The notes under the pieces were generated by a model. The model was not told where the DNA came from. It was given only the letters and a program-made list of their open reading frames with translations, and made no database searches. A program made the position numbers and the translations under genes. 64,000 bases of DNA from Isochrysis galbana (lineage: Eukaryota > Haptophyta > Isochrysidales > Isochrysidaceae): positions 172,439 through 236,438 of the forward strand of contig CM030941.1 in assembly GCA_018136815.1 (NCBI GenBank). The letters run 5' to 3'. Positions 10,266-21,500 of the stretch are shown piece after piece. Each line of letters starts with the position of its first letter. The first letter of the stretch is position 1.

Positions 10266-11357
10266 TGTTGTATTCCTGCCCATCTGAAGGCTGTAGGCAT
10301 GAATATTCGTGTAAGGTACGCGCTCACAATTACAATTGAACAGTTCCCCGTGTTGCCACTGACGCACAAGACACACAGATTCGGATTCCCCATGGTCTCA
10401 AGTCCAGGTTTGCAGATTTTGGTCTCGAAATTTGCGATTCGAATTTTGTTTTTGCTGTTACTATAATTGTTGGCTCGTTTAAGGTAATAAACCGGCATGA
10501 CTTCGACTTCTCGTTCCGCAGTTGCTCTGCGAGACTCTCTCTCTCTCTCTCTCCGTCCTCCTCTCCTCGGCCGACGGAGGGAAGTTTCGTCCAAAACATT
10601 CTCCGGTCCCAGGATGTTCCGTGGGGGTCTCTCTGCGCTCCGCGAGGGAAAGGACGCGATCTCGCTCCGAGATCACCCTCGCGCCCTCCCACGCTGCCCC
10701 GCCGTGCCCTCGGTCCCTCGCCCCCGCGGCAGGTTCTTCCTCTCGGCGTGCCATCCGTCGCCTCCGGCCGTTATATTATTCCCCCCCCCCGCGCGAGGTT
10801 CTTCTCCTCCGCGCGCGGTTCGTTTCCTCCGGCCGTCGTTCGTTCCCCCCCCCCGCGCGCGCTGTTTCCCCCCCCTCGCTTCGATTCCTCTCGCGATTCC
10901 TTCGATGATTGCCTCCATCTCGTCCGTTCTTCTTCGCGATTCTCGCGGAGGGGGCACCGACGTTTAACGTTAGTTTCGCCGTGGTTTCGGTAAAAGAAAG
11001 GTAGAACGAATGGCACGCGCCTCGCGTCTCGCGTCTTGTTTCGTCGCCCTTTGCTCGTCTCTTGTCTAGAAGGTCTCTCCGCACATCGCCTTCTTCCCCC
11101 GCGCGAGTTTGGATCTCTCCTCGACCCTCCGCGTTGGCTTAAGCGGACGAGTTTCGCTTTAACGATAGTCCGAACCCTTCGTTTGCGTAGTTATGCGCTC
11201 TCGTTCCGTATTTCTTCGCGCATGGCGATCGATCGCGACCTCAGCCTTCGCCGCGCGGGAGGGGTTTGTTTATCGTATGATTCCGGAGTGTTTACGTTAG
11301 TTTTCTGAGCCCAAGGACTTTGGTTTTTGGGTTTCTAGTGAGTGTTTTTGTAGCAAC
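10266..11357 (+). mobile_element. 5' LTR of the Ty3/gypsy chromovirus
   Basis: The LTR opens TGTTGTATTCC and matches the copy at 26442 almost base for base, differing mainly in a poly-C run near 10790. Its 3' limit is uncertain because homology with the second copy continues into gag. I placed it at the point (TGTAGCAAC) where the independent inverted copy at 39040-40150 loses similarity. It contains a CT microsatellite, poly-C runs and an apparent ATG-rich leader. No obvious tRNA-primer site beginning TGG was found just downstream. Confidence 0.8.
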
Positions 11358-11542
11358 TTCGTCGAGTCCCACCGTGTTCCCAAGCGAGTCCCCCCGAGTT
11401 CCCGAGTCTATACCCCGAGTCAACGAGTCAATACCAGCCAAGCACGCGCCTGAGCCACCCCCAGTCGCCTGCCACCACCTCCCACAAGCCTCCTTCCACA
11501 CTTCCGCGCCCTCCGTGCGTCGTGCGTCGTGCGTCGATCACC

Positions 11543-14311
11543 ATGCCCGTAGTCACCCCCGAGGAAAGCTCCATGAGCTCCCCGCAAGAACCGCATTCCG
11601 CGCTAGCTGCCGGCGCGCCCTCGCAGGCCATCTCCAAGAGTGAGATGAGCCTTGCTCTGACAAGCACAAAATCTTCGCTCGCGCCTTCGGCTCCGGTCGT
11701 CACGTCGAGTTCTTCCCTTGAGAAATCTTCATCGTCCCCGCGTCATGAGCCCGTCTCTTCTTCTTCTCTTCCCGAACTGTTCGGGTCGAAGTCTCCTGGG
11801 GAAGAGAGCCTCGTGGGACCCCTCCCTTCTTCAAAGGAGAGCCTTTCCGAGCCAGTTCTCCCCCCCTCTCGCCTCTCCGCGCCGACGGTCGAAGTTCCGC
11901 CGCCTCCGCGGGCCTCTACTCACACCCCATCAACTGGAGCTGGAATGGGTCCTCTAACCTCGTCTGTTGCTCCACCGGTGGCCTTTCCTCTCCTTTCTTT
12001 TGCTGATCCTTTGCCAAGTGTTCATTCCTCTCTCAATCCCTCTGTGGTTGGTGCTGAAGATGATGTGGATTCCGTCCGGTCCCTCCCTCCTTTCGAGCCC
12101 CCACCATGTGAAGAGTTTGTTCCACCCCCGTCGACGTATTCGTACCCCAAACGTAACGTCGTTCCACCTCCGACCGCCACCGTCGGCGCCGCCCAAATCA
12201 TGGACCAACAAGTCCAGATCGAGGCTCTCCGCGGCGCTGTCGACCGCCTCGAGTCCTCTACCCTCCAAGCCGCCCAGCGCCACGAAGAATTTCAGCGAGA
12301 GGTGGGGTCTACCTTCAACACGATACTCAACATTCTACAGGGCCAAGCGGGCACTACGACTTCGTCTCGAGTCGAAACTTCGCCACCGCTTGTGGAAGAA
12401 GGAGACAACTCCATCGGTGCTCCCCCTGCCTCGGCCAAGTTCCCTTCTCAACCTTTGCCCGCCGCGCCGTTCTCCGTTCCGCCAAATCCGATTTCCGATC
12501 CCGTACCCAATACACCCGTTCCTGTCCCGTCTGTCAAGCCTGTTTCTGATCCCCAACCTCCACCCACCGTCGCGGGCCTCCGCTCGCTTCCAAATCCGGC
12601 GACTCGGCGGCATCCCGTCGATCCAAGCCTCGCCGGGGATGTTTCTGAGCGAGAGGTCATCCTAGTCTCATGGGACCAACTGTTTAACATGTCCCCCTAT
12701 GAGGTAGCTTCTCTCTACAAGAACTCCGACGATTTCGAGCTAATCCACGCCATTCTCAACGGCGGCCTCTCTCGGGCCGGCAATGTTTGGCACTACCGTG
12801 TGTTTTTCGAGAAGGAGCACGTGACCAAGTGGGCTCGGAGCCGCTTCTTCCTCGACCGCACCCTCCATCACCAAGTCCGAATGGGCAAAGAGCTTTCCGA
12901 GATCAAGTTCCCCAAGGGCCTGGCCTCGGACAACGTCCAGACAGCGGCCACCTCTTGGAATGATTTTCGTCTGTCCTTCATCAAGCCACTCGAGCGCGCC
13001 CTCTCGCTCGGCTGCGACCACCGTGAAATCTTTACATCCTTGCTAGCGGCCGCCAACTTGTGCACCACCGGCAACCAAAGGATTTACGCCTTCCTCCTCG
13101 ATCTCGCCGAAGATCCGGTTCTCTCTCTCAATCCCGCGCTGGCCTGCGACGTGCTTCTCCGCAAGTGCGACGCCACCTTCGCGGCCAACGTGCCCGGCTT
13201 CGCCAAAGACTCCGCCTCCATGGAGTGGGACCGGCTCGTAGCTCGTGAGGCCGGCTCCGATCTCTTAGAGTTATCCAAGAATTTGGTGCGGGCGTACGTC
13301 CGCAAGATGGGTGACGCGAAGGTGGATGCCACGACAGTCTGGGACCACCCGAACATGTCGCACGATATCAATCAACGATTCGAGTCCATCATTCGGAACG
13401 ACAAGGTCGACGCGGCTCGCGGCGTGGATAACGCGACCAAGTTCGGCGAGTATCTTGCAAAGACTCGCTTCCGCGTCGAGAACCACGAGCTTCCTCGTTC
13501 GGCCCTTTCGTGCGTCAACCTCTGCCAACGCTACTTGAGCCCGTACGAACAGTCCCGTGCTGGCCAACAACAAACGTCGGTCACGGTCGCCGCCGTGACG
13601 CCGCCGGCGACTACTTCCAAGTCCACCAAGACCGCCAAGGTTGCTAAGACTGCCTCTAACCCCGCAGACACTACGGCTTCGATGGTCGCCGCCGTCCAAG
13701 CGGCGGTGGCCGAGGCATTAAAATCGCAAAACAACAACTCGAACCGCAAGGCGACTGGCGCTGACAATCGTCGGGCTCCGCCTCCGCCTACGAATTACTC
13801 CGCATCGTCTCCGTTACCGGACGCACTTCTTGACCGTCCTCTCGGCAAAATCACGTCTTCTCGTCGCCAATGTGATCCCCCTCCGAACGGCCTTGGGCTT
13901 CCGGCCGATTCGGGCCTCTCGGAATGGGATCCAGGTAGCTGGTCTCGAGCTCGAGCCCGCTTCTGGCAAATTTCTCGTTACGCTGGTCACCCGGCCCTTC
14001 GCGCTGCGCTCACGCGCTGCCGGCCCTCCGATGCCACCATGACGGCGCCGCGTCTCGACGACCTAGACCGCGACGTCAAGGAGTGGACCGACGCCAACGG
14101 CTGCGCGTACTGCGCCTTTCGTCCCCGGGCTCCATCTGGTACGCCCGAGGCAGACCTGTGGAAGTATGGCACGGGCGACGGAGCTCATAACCCCGTCGTT
14201 TGCCAACCGTACATTCGTTTTCTCTGCGAAGGCGGCAGTGGCGAGTGTGGTAACGACCCAGAAGTCCACCGCCGCCTCCGCACGATGGTCGTTCTCCGTC
14301 CGGCCCAGTAG
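11543..14311 (+). CDS. gag: Chromovirus Gag polyprotein region
   Basis: This should form the capsid that packages retrotransposon RNA. The ATG at 11543 (MPVVTPEESS) is conserved in the gag scraps at 27720 and 38974, which supports this start over the in-frame GTG at 11522. About the first 360 residues are Ser/Pro-rich. A folded, capsid-like region follows at roughly residues 370-680, and then an Ala/Thr/Lys-rich stretch. The C-terminus has clustered Cys and His residues (CAYC ... CQPYIRFLC ... C ... H), possibly a non-canonical zinc-binding tail in place of a standard CCHC knuckle. The frame ends at a TAG (14309-14311). The same frame then stays open to 15754, so this stop may be read through. 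The capsid assignment rests on position and size, not on a motif. Confidence 0.75.
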   Translation: MPVVTPEESSMSSPQEPHSALAAGAPSQAISKSEMSLALTSTKSSLAPSAPVVTSSSSLEKSSSSPRHEPVSSSSLPELFGSKSPGEESLVGPLPSSKESLSEPVLPPSRLSAPTVEVPPPPRASTHTPSTGAGMGPLTSSVAPPVAFPLLSFADPLPSVHSSLNPSVVGAEDDVDSVRSLPPFEPPPCEEFVPPPSTYSYPKRNVVPPPTATVGAAQIMDQQVQIEALRGAVDRLESSTLQAAQRHEEFQREVGSTFNTILNILQGQAGTTTSSRVETSPPLVEEGDNSIGAPPASAKFPSQPLPAAPFSVPPNPISDPVPNTPVPVPSVKPVSDPQPPPTVAGLRSLPNPATRRHPVDPSLAGDVSEREVILVSWDQLFNMSPYEVASLYKNSDDFELIHAILNGGLSRAGNVWHYRVFFEKEHVTKWARSRFFLDRTLHHQVRMGKELSEIKFPKGLASDNVQTAATSWNDFRLSFIKPLERALSLGCDHREIFTSLLAAANLCTTGNQRIYAFLLDLAEDPVLSLNPALACDVLLRKCDATFAANVPGFAKDSASMEWDRLVAREAGSDLLELSKNLVRAYVRKMGDAKVDATTVWDHPNMSHDINQRFESIIRNDKVDAARGVDNATKFGEYLAKTRFRVENHELPRSALSCVNLCQRYLSPYEQSRAGQQQTSVTVAAVTPPATTSKSTKTAKVAKTASNPADTTASMVAAVQAAVAEALKSQNNNSNRKATGADNRRAPPPPTNYSASSPLPDALLDRPLGKITSSRRQCDPPPNGLGLPADSGLSEWDPGSWSRARARFWQISRYAGHPALRAALTRCRPSDATMTAPRLDDLDRDVKEWTDANGCAYCAFRPRAPSGTPEADLWKYGTGDGAHNPVVCQPYIRFLCEGGSGECGNDPEVHRRLRTMVVLRPAQ

Positions 14312-16786
14312 GTCGCCGGCGGGGCCCACGTCCGCGCTGTTACCCCGCTACCAGTCCAGGGTAGTGGGCCTGAACGCCACCCACCAAAAGATCGTATTAC
14401 GCTACGGCCGAGTACTTCTACGGCCTCCAACCGGTACCCCAAGATTCCCCAAGTTCCAGACAAGCCCTGCCACCTCCATCCCCCTCTTTCTCCTGCCTCC
14501 TCGCCGATTGCCCCTATTTCTCCCAATGCCGATGATTCCATCCTGATTCTCGATATCACGCACGAGTCCTCAAAACCAAGTCAACCGTCACCGCCTCTCT
14601 ATCAACTCAAGCCGCTCAACCGCTACCCCCCGCCACTCCTCAAGCATCCCCAGTCCAAGACCTCACGGTCTGCGAAAATCCAGCCGCCGCAGGCCCAATC
14701 CAACCTTCAATCCTTCAAATCAAATTTCGCATGTCCGAGCCACAAAACGTCTCCCGAGTACGAGTCCGAGTCCAAGTCACGTTCAGAATTACCCTCTTCG
14801 TCTTACGCCACCGCGAGCCCATCTACGAGTCTGAGCCCAGTCCAGTCATCACCGGTATCACCAGTCTCCATTACTACGACGATGGAGGCGCAGTTCTCCG
14901 GTTCTTCCCCACTTTCTTTCGAGTCCGAGTCCAAGCCTGTTTTGAGCAAACCCCGTTCTGAGCCATCCGAGTCCGAGTCCGAGTCCGAGTCCGAGTTTAC
15001 AACGTCACCGAGTCCTACCACGCGGTCGACCGCAGGATTAACGGAGCTCCAGCCACTTACTGAGCCTCCGACGACCATTCCTTCCGCGGGAGTGTTCACC
15101 TTCGGTCCTCCGCGCCCCGAGTCTGAGTCATTTGGAATCTCCGGTCACTTCCAGAATTCCAACCACAACCGAGCCCCGTTTCACGAGCCACCGCGTATCG
15201 AGTCCAAACACAAGCTGACGCCGAAGCCCTCGACGACAGCCACTGTGTCCTTGTCCGAGCCACCGTTCCGAGTCTCGCCGCAGCCGGCCTGCCACTCCAG
15301 CAGGCTGCACGCCGCCGAGCCGATCCCTTCCGTTTCCGTTCTGAGTCCGAGTCCAATCGCACAAGACAGTGCATCCCGAGCCCGCGTAATCAAGCCCGTC
15401 ACCGAGTCCGAGATTTCGGCCGCACCGAGCCAACCGGTGCTGGCCACCGTGCCCCTATTGTCATCACAAGCTTCAGCTTCGTCCTCACCGACGGTTGCGA
15501 CGCCAGGGGGCTTCACCTTTGAGCCGGCCCCGTCCGTTCCCATTTCGAAAGTTAGCCCTGTTATTGGCGTCCAGCACGCCAGAAACGACGAGTCCGAGTC
15601 CGAGTACAAATTAACGTCACCGCGGAGTCCGCGGTCGACCACCGGCGTTCCCACGCCACCCCATCAACCGAGAGCCCTGGAGGAGCTTGAACAGCCGTCT
15701 CCTAGCCCTCTCAAGTCGCCGAGTCTTCCGAATTCGAGTCTGAATCCACCGTAATTTCAGCGGTCCATCCACCCGCTAGCCCGAGCCAAGTCCTCCGAAG
15801 AATGCTTCGCATTGGCAGAACCTCTTCGGCCACTACCCACGCCAGCCGCTGCCGCAGAGCCACCACCCTGGCCCCAGCCTTCCCCGCAGCCGGCTTCTAC
15901 GACAGCCACGTCCCTTCTTTCGCCGGCGCCGACCCCGCCGACGACAGAATGCAACGACGTCTCCTCTTCCGACGTGACCATGGAGAGTGACCACAACTCC
16001 TCTGCACGTCGAGGAACGGCGGCCTCCCAAACCGAGCTTCTACGCCCATTGAGCCAGCCCAACCGAGTCCCTGAGCCATGTCCTTCATGTCTCTCACCGG
16101 TGGTCTCGCGGCCGCGGCGTCCGTCGCCGCCGTCCGACACCCCACTTCTCCGAGTTTCTTCGTCAATCCCGTCCTCCGAGCCCGTCTCTACGTCGTCGAT
16201 ATCCGAGTCTTCTTCCATTCGTCCTACGTCGCTGCGGCCACCGGTCGCCGCCTCCGAGCACTGGCCTGCCTCTCGATACCACTGCCACCACCATCATGCG
16301 CGTGGCAGCGATCAATGCGTCCGCGATCCAGTCCTTCGATTCCTCTCAAAACAACTCCGATGTCGGCACCCGTGATGATACCCCGTCACCCGCTCTCCAC
16401 GCTCTCGCCTCTCTTCGTGGCACGAGCGAGCGGCTCTGCGGTGGTATTACCTCGGCACCTCACGGAGGCAGCCCAAGAGCTTCGCCGGCCTCGCAATGGC
16501 ACCCTAGCCTCGCCTGCCGCCGCGCTACCCAAGCACTTCGATGAGCTTTGCGCTGAGCTCACGAAGATGAATCAACGAGTCCAAGACGGGCTGACGTCTG
16601 GCTGTCACGCACCACGCGTTCTCGTCGTTGGCGAGACGAGCGGCGTCGTCTCCTCCATGTTCCTACTCGCCGGTGCTGATGTAGCTACGTGCGATTTGTA
16701 TCCTTCCGAGATCGATTACGTGCCCCACTTCCAAGGCGACGCGCTTCATGTCCAAAACCTAGGTTGGGACCTAGTCATCGCCCACA
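13210..16786. other. 3.6-kb segment duplicated across a scaffold gap (left copy)
   Basis: The sequence from 13210 to 16785 recurs at 16887-20459, differing mainly by 1-3 base indels and a few substitutions. One copy stops at the N run and the other starts right after it. This is what overlapping contig ends look like when scaffolded instead of merged. The left copy keeps the gag frame and the right copy keeps the pol frame, so the indels behave like consensus errors. Confidence 0.85.
14312..16786 (+). pseudogene. Left-copy N-terminal pol region, frame-broken
   Basis: After the gag stop at 14309-14311 the same frame is open to 15754 and encodes a Ser/Pro/Glu-rich region with repeated SES codons. 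A missing C in a short C run near 15708 (compare 19383-19386) then shifts it out of frame. Further one-base differences occur near 15815, 16260 and 16419. The copy stops at the N run, just before the methyltransferase PPC box (DLVIAH). I regard the breaks as probable assembly errors, because the right copy reads through all of them. Confidence 0.7.
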
Positions 16787-16886
16787 NNNNNNNNNNNNNN
16801 NNNNNNNNNNNNNNNNNNNNNNNNNNNNNNNNNNNNNNNNNNNNNNNNNNNNNNNNNNNNNNNNNNNNNNNNNNNNNNNNNNNNNN
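16787..16886. other. Scaffold gap (100 N)
   Basis: Exactly 100 undetermined bases, a conventional size for a gap of unknown length. Translations running through it are not meaningful. Confidence 0.99.
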
Positions 16887-18557
16887 CTCCGCCTCCATGG
16901 AGTGGGACCGCCTCGTAGCCGTAGCCGGCTCCGATCTCTTAGAGTTATCCAAGAATTTGGTGCGCGCGTACGTCCGCAAGATGGGTGACGCGAAGGTGGA
17001 TGCCACGACGGTCTGGGACCACCCAAACATGTCGCACGATATCAATCAACGATTCGAGTCCATCATTCGGAACGACAAGGTCGACGCGGCTCGCGGCGTG
17101 GATAACGCGACCAAGTTCGGCGAGTGTCTTGCAAAGACTCGCTTCCGCGTCGAGAACCACGAGCTCCCTCGTTCGGCCCTTTCGTGCGTCAACCTCTGCC
17201 AGCGCTACCTTGAGCCCGTACGAACAAGCCCGTGCTGGCCAACAACAAACGTCGGTCACGGTCGCCGCCGTGACGCCGCCGGCGACTACTTCCAAGTCCA
17301 CCAAGACCGCCAAGGTTGCTAAGACTGCCTCTAACCCCGCAGACACTACGGCTTCGATGGTCGCCGCCGTCCAAGCGGCGGTGGCCGAGGCATTAAAATC
17401 GCAAAACAACAACTCGAACCGCAAGGCGACTGGCGCTGACAATCGTCGGGCTCCGCCTCCGCCTACGAATTACTCCGCATCGTCTCCGTTACCGGACGCA
17501 CTTCTTGACCGTCCTCTCGGCAAAATCACGTCTTCTCGTCGCCAATGTGATCCCCCTCCGAACGGCCTTGGGCTTCCGGCCGATTCGGGCCTCTCGGAAT
17601 GGGATCCAGGTAGCTGGTCTCGAGCTCGAGCCCGCTTCTGGCAAATTTCTCGTTACGCTGGTCACCCGGCCCTTCGCGCTGCGCTCACGCGCTGCCGGCC
17701 CTCCGATGCCACCATGACGGCGGCCGCGTCTCGACGACCTAGACCGCGACGTCAAGGAGTGGACCGACGCCAACGGCTGCGCGTACTGCGCCTTTCCGTC
17801 CCCGGGCTCCATCTGGTACGCCCGAGGCAGACCTGTGGAAGTATGGCACGGGCGACGGAGCTCATAACCCCGTCGTTTGCCAACCGTACATTCGTTTTCT
17901 CTGCGAAGGCGGCAGTGGCGAGTGTGGTAACGACCAGAAGTCCACCGCCGCCTCCGCACGATGGTCGTTCTCCGTCCGGCCCAGTAGGTCGCCGGCGGGG
18001 CCCACGTCCGCGCTGTTACCCCCGCTACCAGTCCAGGGTAGTGGGCCTGAACGCCACCCACCAAAAGATCGTATTACGCTACGGCGAGTACTTCTACGGC
18101 CTCCAACCGGTACCCCAAGATTCCCCAAGTTCCAGACAAGCCCTGCCACCTCCATCCCCCTCTTTCTCCTGCCTCCTCGCCGATTGCCCCTATTTCTCCC
18201 AATGCCGATGATTCCATCCTGATTCTCGATATCACGCACGAGTCCTCAAAACCAAGTCAACCGTCACCGCCTCTCTATCAACTCAAGCCGCTCAACCGCT
18301 ACCCCCCGCCACTCCTCAAGCATCCCCAGTCCAAGACCTCACGGTCTGCGAAAATCCAGCCGCCGCAGGCCCAATCCAACCTTCAATCCTTCAAATCAAA
18401 TTTCGCATGTCCGAGCCACAAAACGTCTCCCGAGTACGAGTCCGAGTCCAAGTCACGTTCAGAATTACCCTCTTCGTCTTACGCCACCGCGAGCCCATCT
18501 ACGAGTCTGAGCCCAGTCCAGTCATCACCGGTATCACCAGTCTCCATTACTACGACG
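16887..18557 (+). pseudogene. Right-copy gag C-terminus with indels
   Basis: This is the second version of the gag C-terminal region (equivalent to 13210-14881). Relative to the left copy it has small indels, for example near 16917, 17210, 17725 and 17797. These scatter the gag frame over several registers. The gag-terminal TAG is retained at 17985-17987. A C run near 18019 is one base longer, which creates an extra stop in the gag-pol spacer. Confidence 0.7.
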
Positions 18558-21500
18558 ATGGAGGCGCAGTTCTCCGGTTCTTCCCCACTTTCTTTCGAGT
18601 CCGAGTCCAAGCCTGTTTTGAGCAAACCCCGTTCTGAGCCATCCGAGTCCGAGTCCGAGTCCGAGTCCGAGTTTACAACGTCACCGAGTCCTACCACGCG
18701 GTCGACCGCAGGATTAACGGAGCTCCAGCCACTTACTGAGCCTCCGACGACCATTCCTTCCGCGGGAGTGTTCACCTTCGGTCCTCCGCGCCCCGAGTCT
18801 GAGTCATTTGGAATCTCCGGTCACTTCCAGAATTCCAACCACAACCGAGCCCCGTTTCACGAGCCACCGCGTATCGAGTCCAAACACAAGCTGACGCCGA
18901 AGCCCTCGACGACAGCCACTGTGTCCTTGTCCGAGCCACCGTTCCGAGTCTCGCCGCAGCCGGCCTGCCACTCCAGCAGGCTGCACGCCGCCGAGCCGAT
19001 CCCTTCCGTTTCCGTTCTGAGTCCGAGTCCAATCGCACAAGACAGTGCATCCCGAGCCCGCGTAATCAAGCCCGTCACCGAGTCCGAGATTTCGGCCGCA
19101 CCGAGCCAACCGGTGCTGGCCACCGTGCCCCTATTGTCATCACAAGCTTCAGCTTCGTCCTCACCGACGGTTGCGACGCCAGGGGGCTTCACCTTTGAGC
19201 CGGCCCCGTCCGTTCCCATTTCGAAAGTTAGCCCTGTTATTGGCGTCCAGCACGCCAGAAACGACGAGTCCGAGTCCGAGTACAAATTAACGTCACCGCG
19301 GAGTCCGCGGTCGACCACCGGCGTTCCCACGCCACCCCATCAACCGAGAGCCCTGGAGGAGCTTGAACAGCCGTCTCCTAGCCCCTCTCAAGTCGCCGAG
19401 TCTTCCGAATTCGAGTCTGAATCCACCGTAATTTCAGCGGTCCATCCACCCGCTAGCCCGAGCCAAGTCCTCCGAAGAATGCTTCGCATTGCAGAACCTC
19501 TTCGGCCACTACCCACGCCAGCCGCTGCCGCAGAGCCACCACCCTGGCCCCAGCCTTCCCCGCAGCCGGCTTCTACGACAGCCACGTCCCTTCTTTCGCC
19601 GGCGCCGACCCCGCCGACGACAGAATGCAACGACGTCTCCTCTTCCGACGTGACCATGGAGAGTGACCACAACTCCTCTGCACGTCGAGGAACGGCGGCC
19701 TCCCAAACCGAGCTTCTACGCCCATTGAGCCAGCCCAACCGAGTCCCTGAGCCATGTCCTTCATGTCTCTCACCGGTGGTCTCGCGGCCGCGGCGTCCGT
19801 CGCCGCCGTCCGACACCCCACTTCTCCGAGTTTCTTCGTCAATCCCGTCCTCCGAGCCCGTCTCTACGTCGTCGATATCCGAGTCTTCTTCCATTCGTCC
19901 TACGTCGCTGCGGCCACCGGTCGCCGCCTCCGAGCACTGCCTGCCTCTCGATACCACTGCCACCACCATCATGCGCGTGGCAGCGATCAATGCGTCCGCG
20001 ATCCAGTCCTTCGATTCCTCTCAAAACAACTCCGATGTCGGCACCCGTGATGATACCCCGTCACCCGCTCTCCACGCTCTCGCCTCTCTTCGTGCACGAG
20101 CGAGCGGCTCTGCGGTGGTATTACCTCGGCACCTCACGGAGGCAGCCCAAGAGCTTCGCCGGCCTCGCAATGGCACCCTAGCCTCGCCTGCCGCCGCGCT
20201 ACCCAAGCACTTCGATGAGCTTTGCGCTGAGCTCACGAAGATGAATCAACGAGTCCAAGACGGGCTGACGTCTGGCTGTCACGCACCACGCGTTCTCGTC
20301 GTTGGCGAGACGAGCGGCGTCGTCTCCTCCATGTTCCTACTCGCCGGTGCTGATGTAGCTACGTGCGATTTGTATCCTTCCGAGATCGATTACGTGCCCC
20401 ACTTCCAAGGCGACGCGCTTCATGTCCAAAACCTAGGTTGGGACCTAGTCATCGCCCACCCGCCCTGCACGTACCTCTCCGCTGTCAGCAGTCAATGGCT
20501 CTCCCAAGAACCCGGACGTCGTGCCGCTCTTGAGTCGGCCGCTCGCGTCTTCAAGTCAATGGCCTCCGCCACTGCTCCGTTTGTAGCGGTCGAGAACCCT
20601 CGGATGCATGCGGAAGCTCGCCGTTTAGTCGGGGGGTTGACCCCGACCCAATTCGTCCAACCCTGGGAGCACGGCACTGGACACCAGAAAGCCACCGGGT
20701 TGTACCTCACCAAAGGGCTGCCGCCCCTCCAGCCAACTTGCGTCGTGGATGGCCGTGAGTCGGCCATGGCTAACCTCTCTCCTTCACCGCACCGTGGCGC
20801 TCTTCGCAGCCGCACCTACGTCGGTGTAGCTGGAGCGATGGCGATCCATTGGATGCCGGTTCTTCTTCGACATTTGAGCCAACAGCGAGACCAGACGTCG
20901 ACGAAGAAATTGTCCGCGTTAGAGCTACTCGCTTGCGCGCGGTGCAGCCTATTGGACCGGCCTTCACTTAGCTCGACCGAGGCTACCGCCTACGAGCCGT
21001 GGTCGGCTCTTCATCGTTATGAGAGGGGGAGGGAAACGAGTGAAGTTTCTTCCGACCCCGTTGTTTCCCGTCCAGCTACTCCCGAGTCAGACAACCACGA
21101 AGACCAAAAAGAAACCCACGATAACCACGACAACGACACGCCACTCCACGCCTCCGAGTCTACACTCCACGACCCATTCTCTCCATGGACCGCCCCGCCT
21201 CCGGCACGCGCGAGCTCGCCGCGTCCGACGACGCCGACGACTCTCCGGAAGCGGCGCCAACAATGGCAATCATTCGGAGTGAACTGGGACCAGAAATGGT
21301 CCAACGTCACGCTCGAAACCGCTGACGAAATAAGAGCGCAAGCTCTAGCCGGACGAAACGCCGACGAGGAATCCGACCTCGCCGCTGCCGTCCGAGCGCC
21401 GATCGAGTTCGTGGAAGCCAAAGGCATCCGCGCCGAAGAGCTAGCCTCATTAGTTCGAAGACCCAAGACAGAAGCCCAAGCCCGTCTCGAGAAAGATTGG

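Noticed and set aside
16078-17322. 414-codon ORF running through the N gap
   Set aside because: It includes undetermined codons and joins two contigs. The flanking parts belong to pol and gag in other registers.
16985-18211. 408-codon ORF in the right gag copy
   Set aside because: It is a mixture of frames produced by indels. Most of it is gag read in different registers compared with 13310-14311.
13210-20459. Real tandem duplication within the chromovirus
   Set aside because: Copy borders coincide with the gap edges and each copy repairs the other's frameshifts, which favours an assembly overlap.
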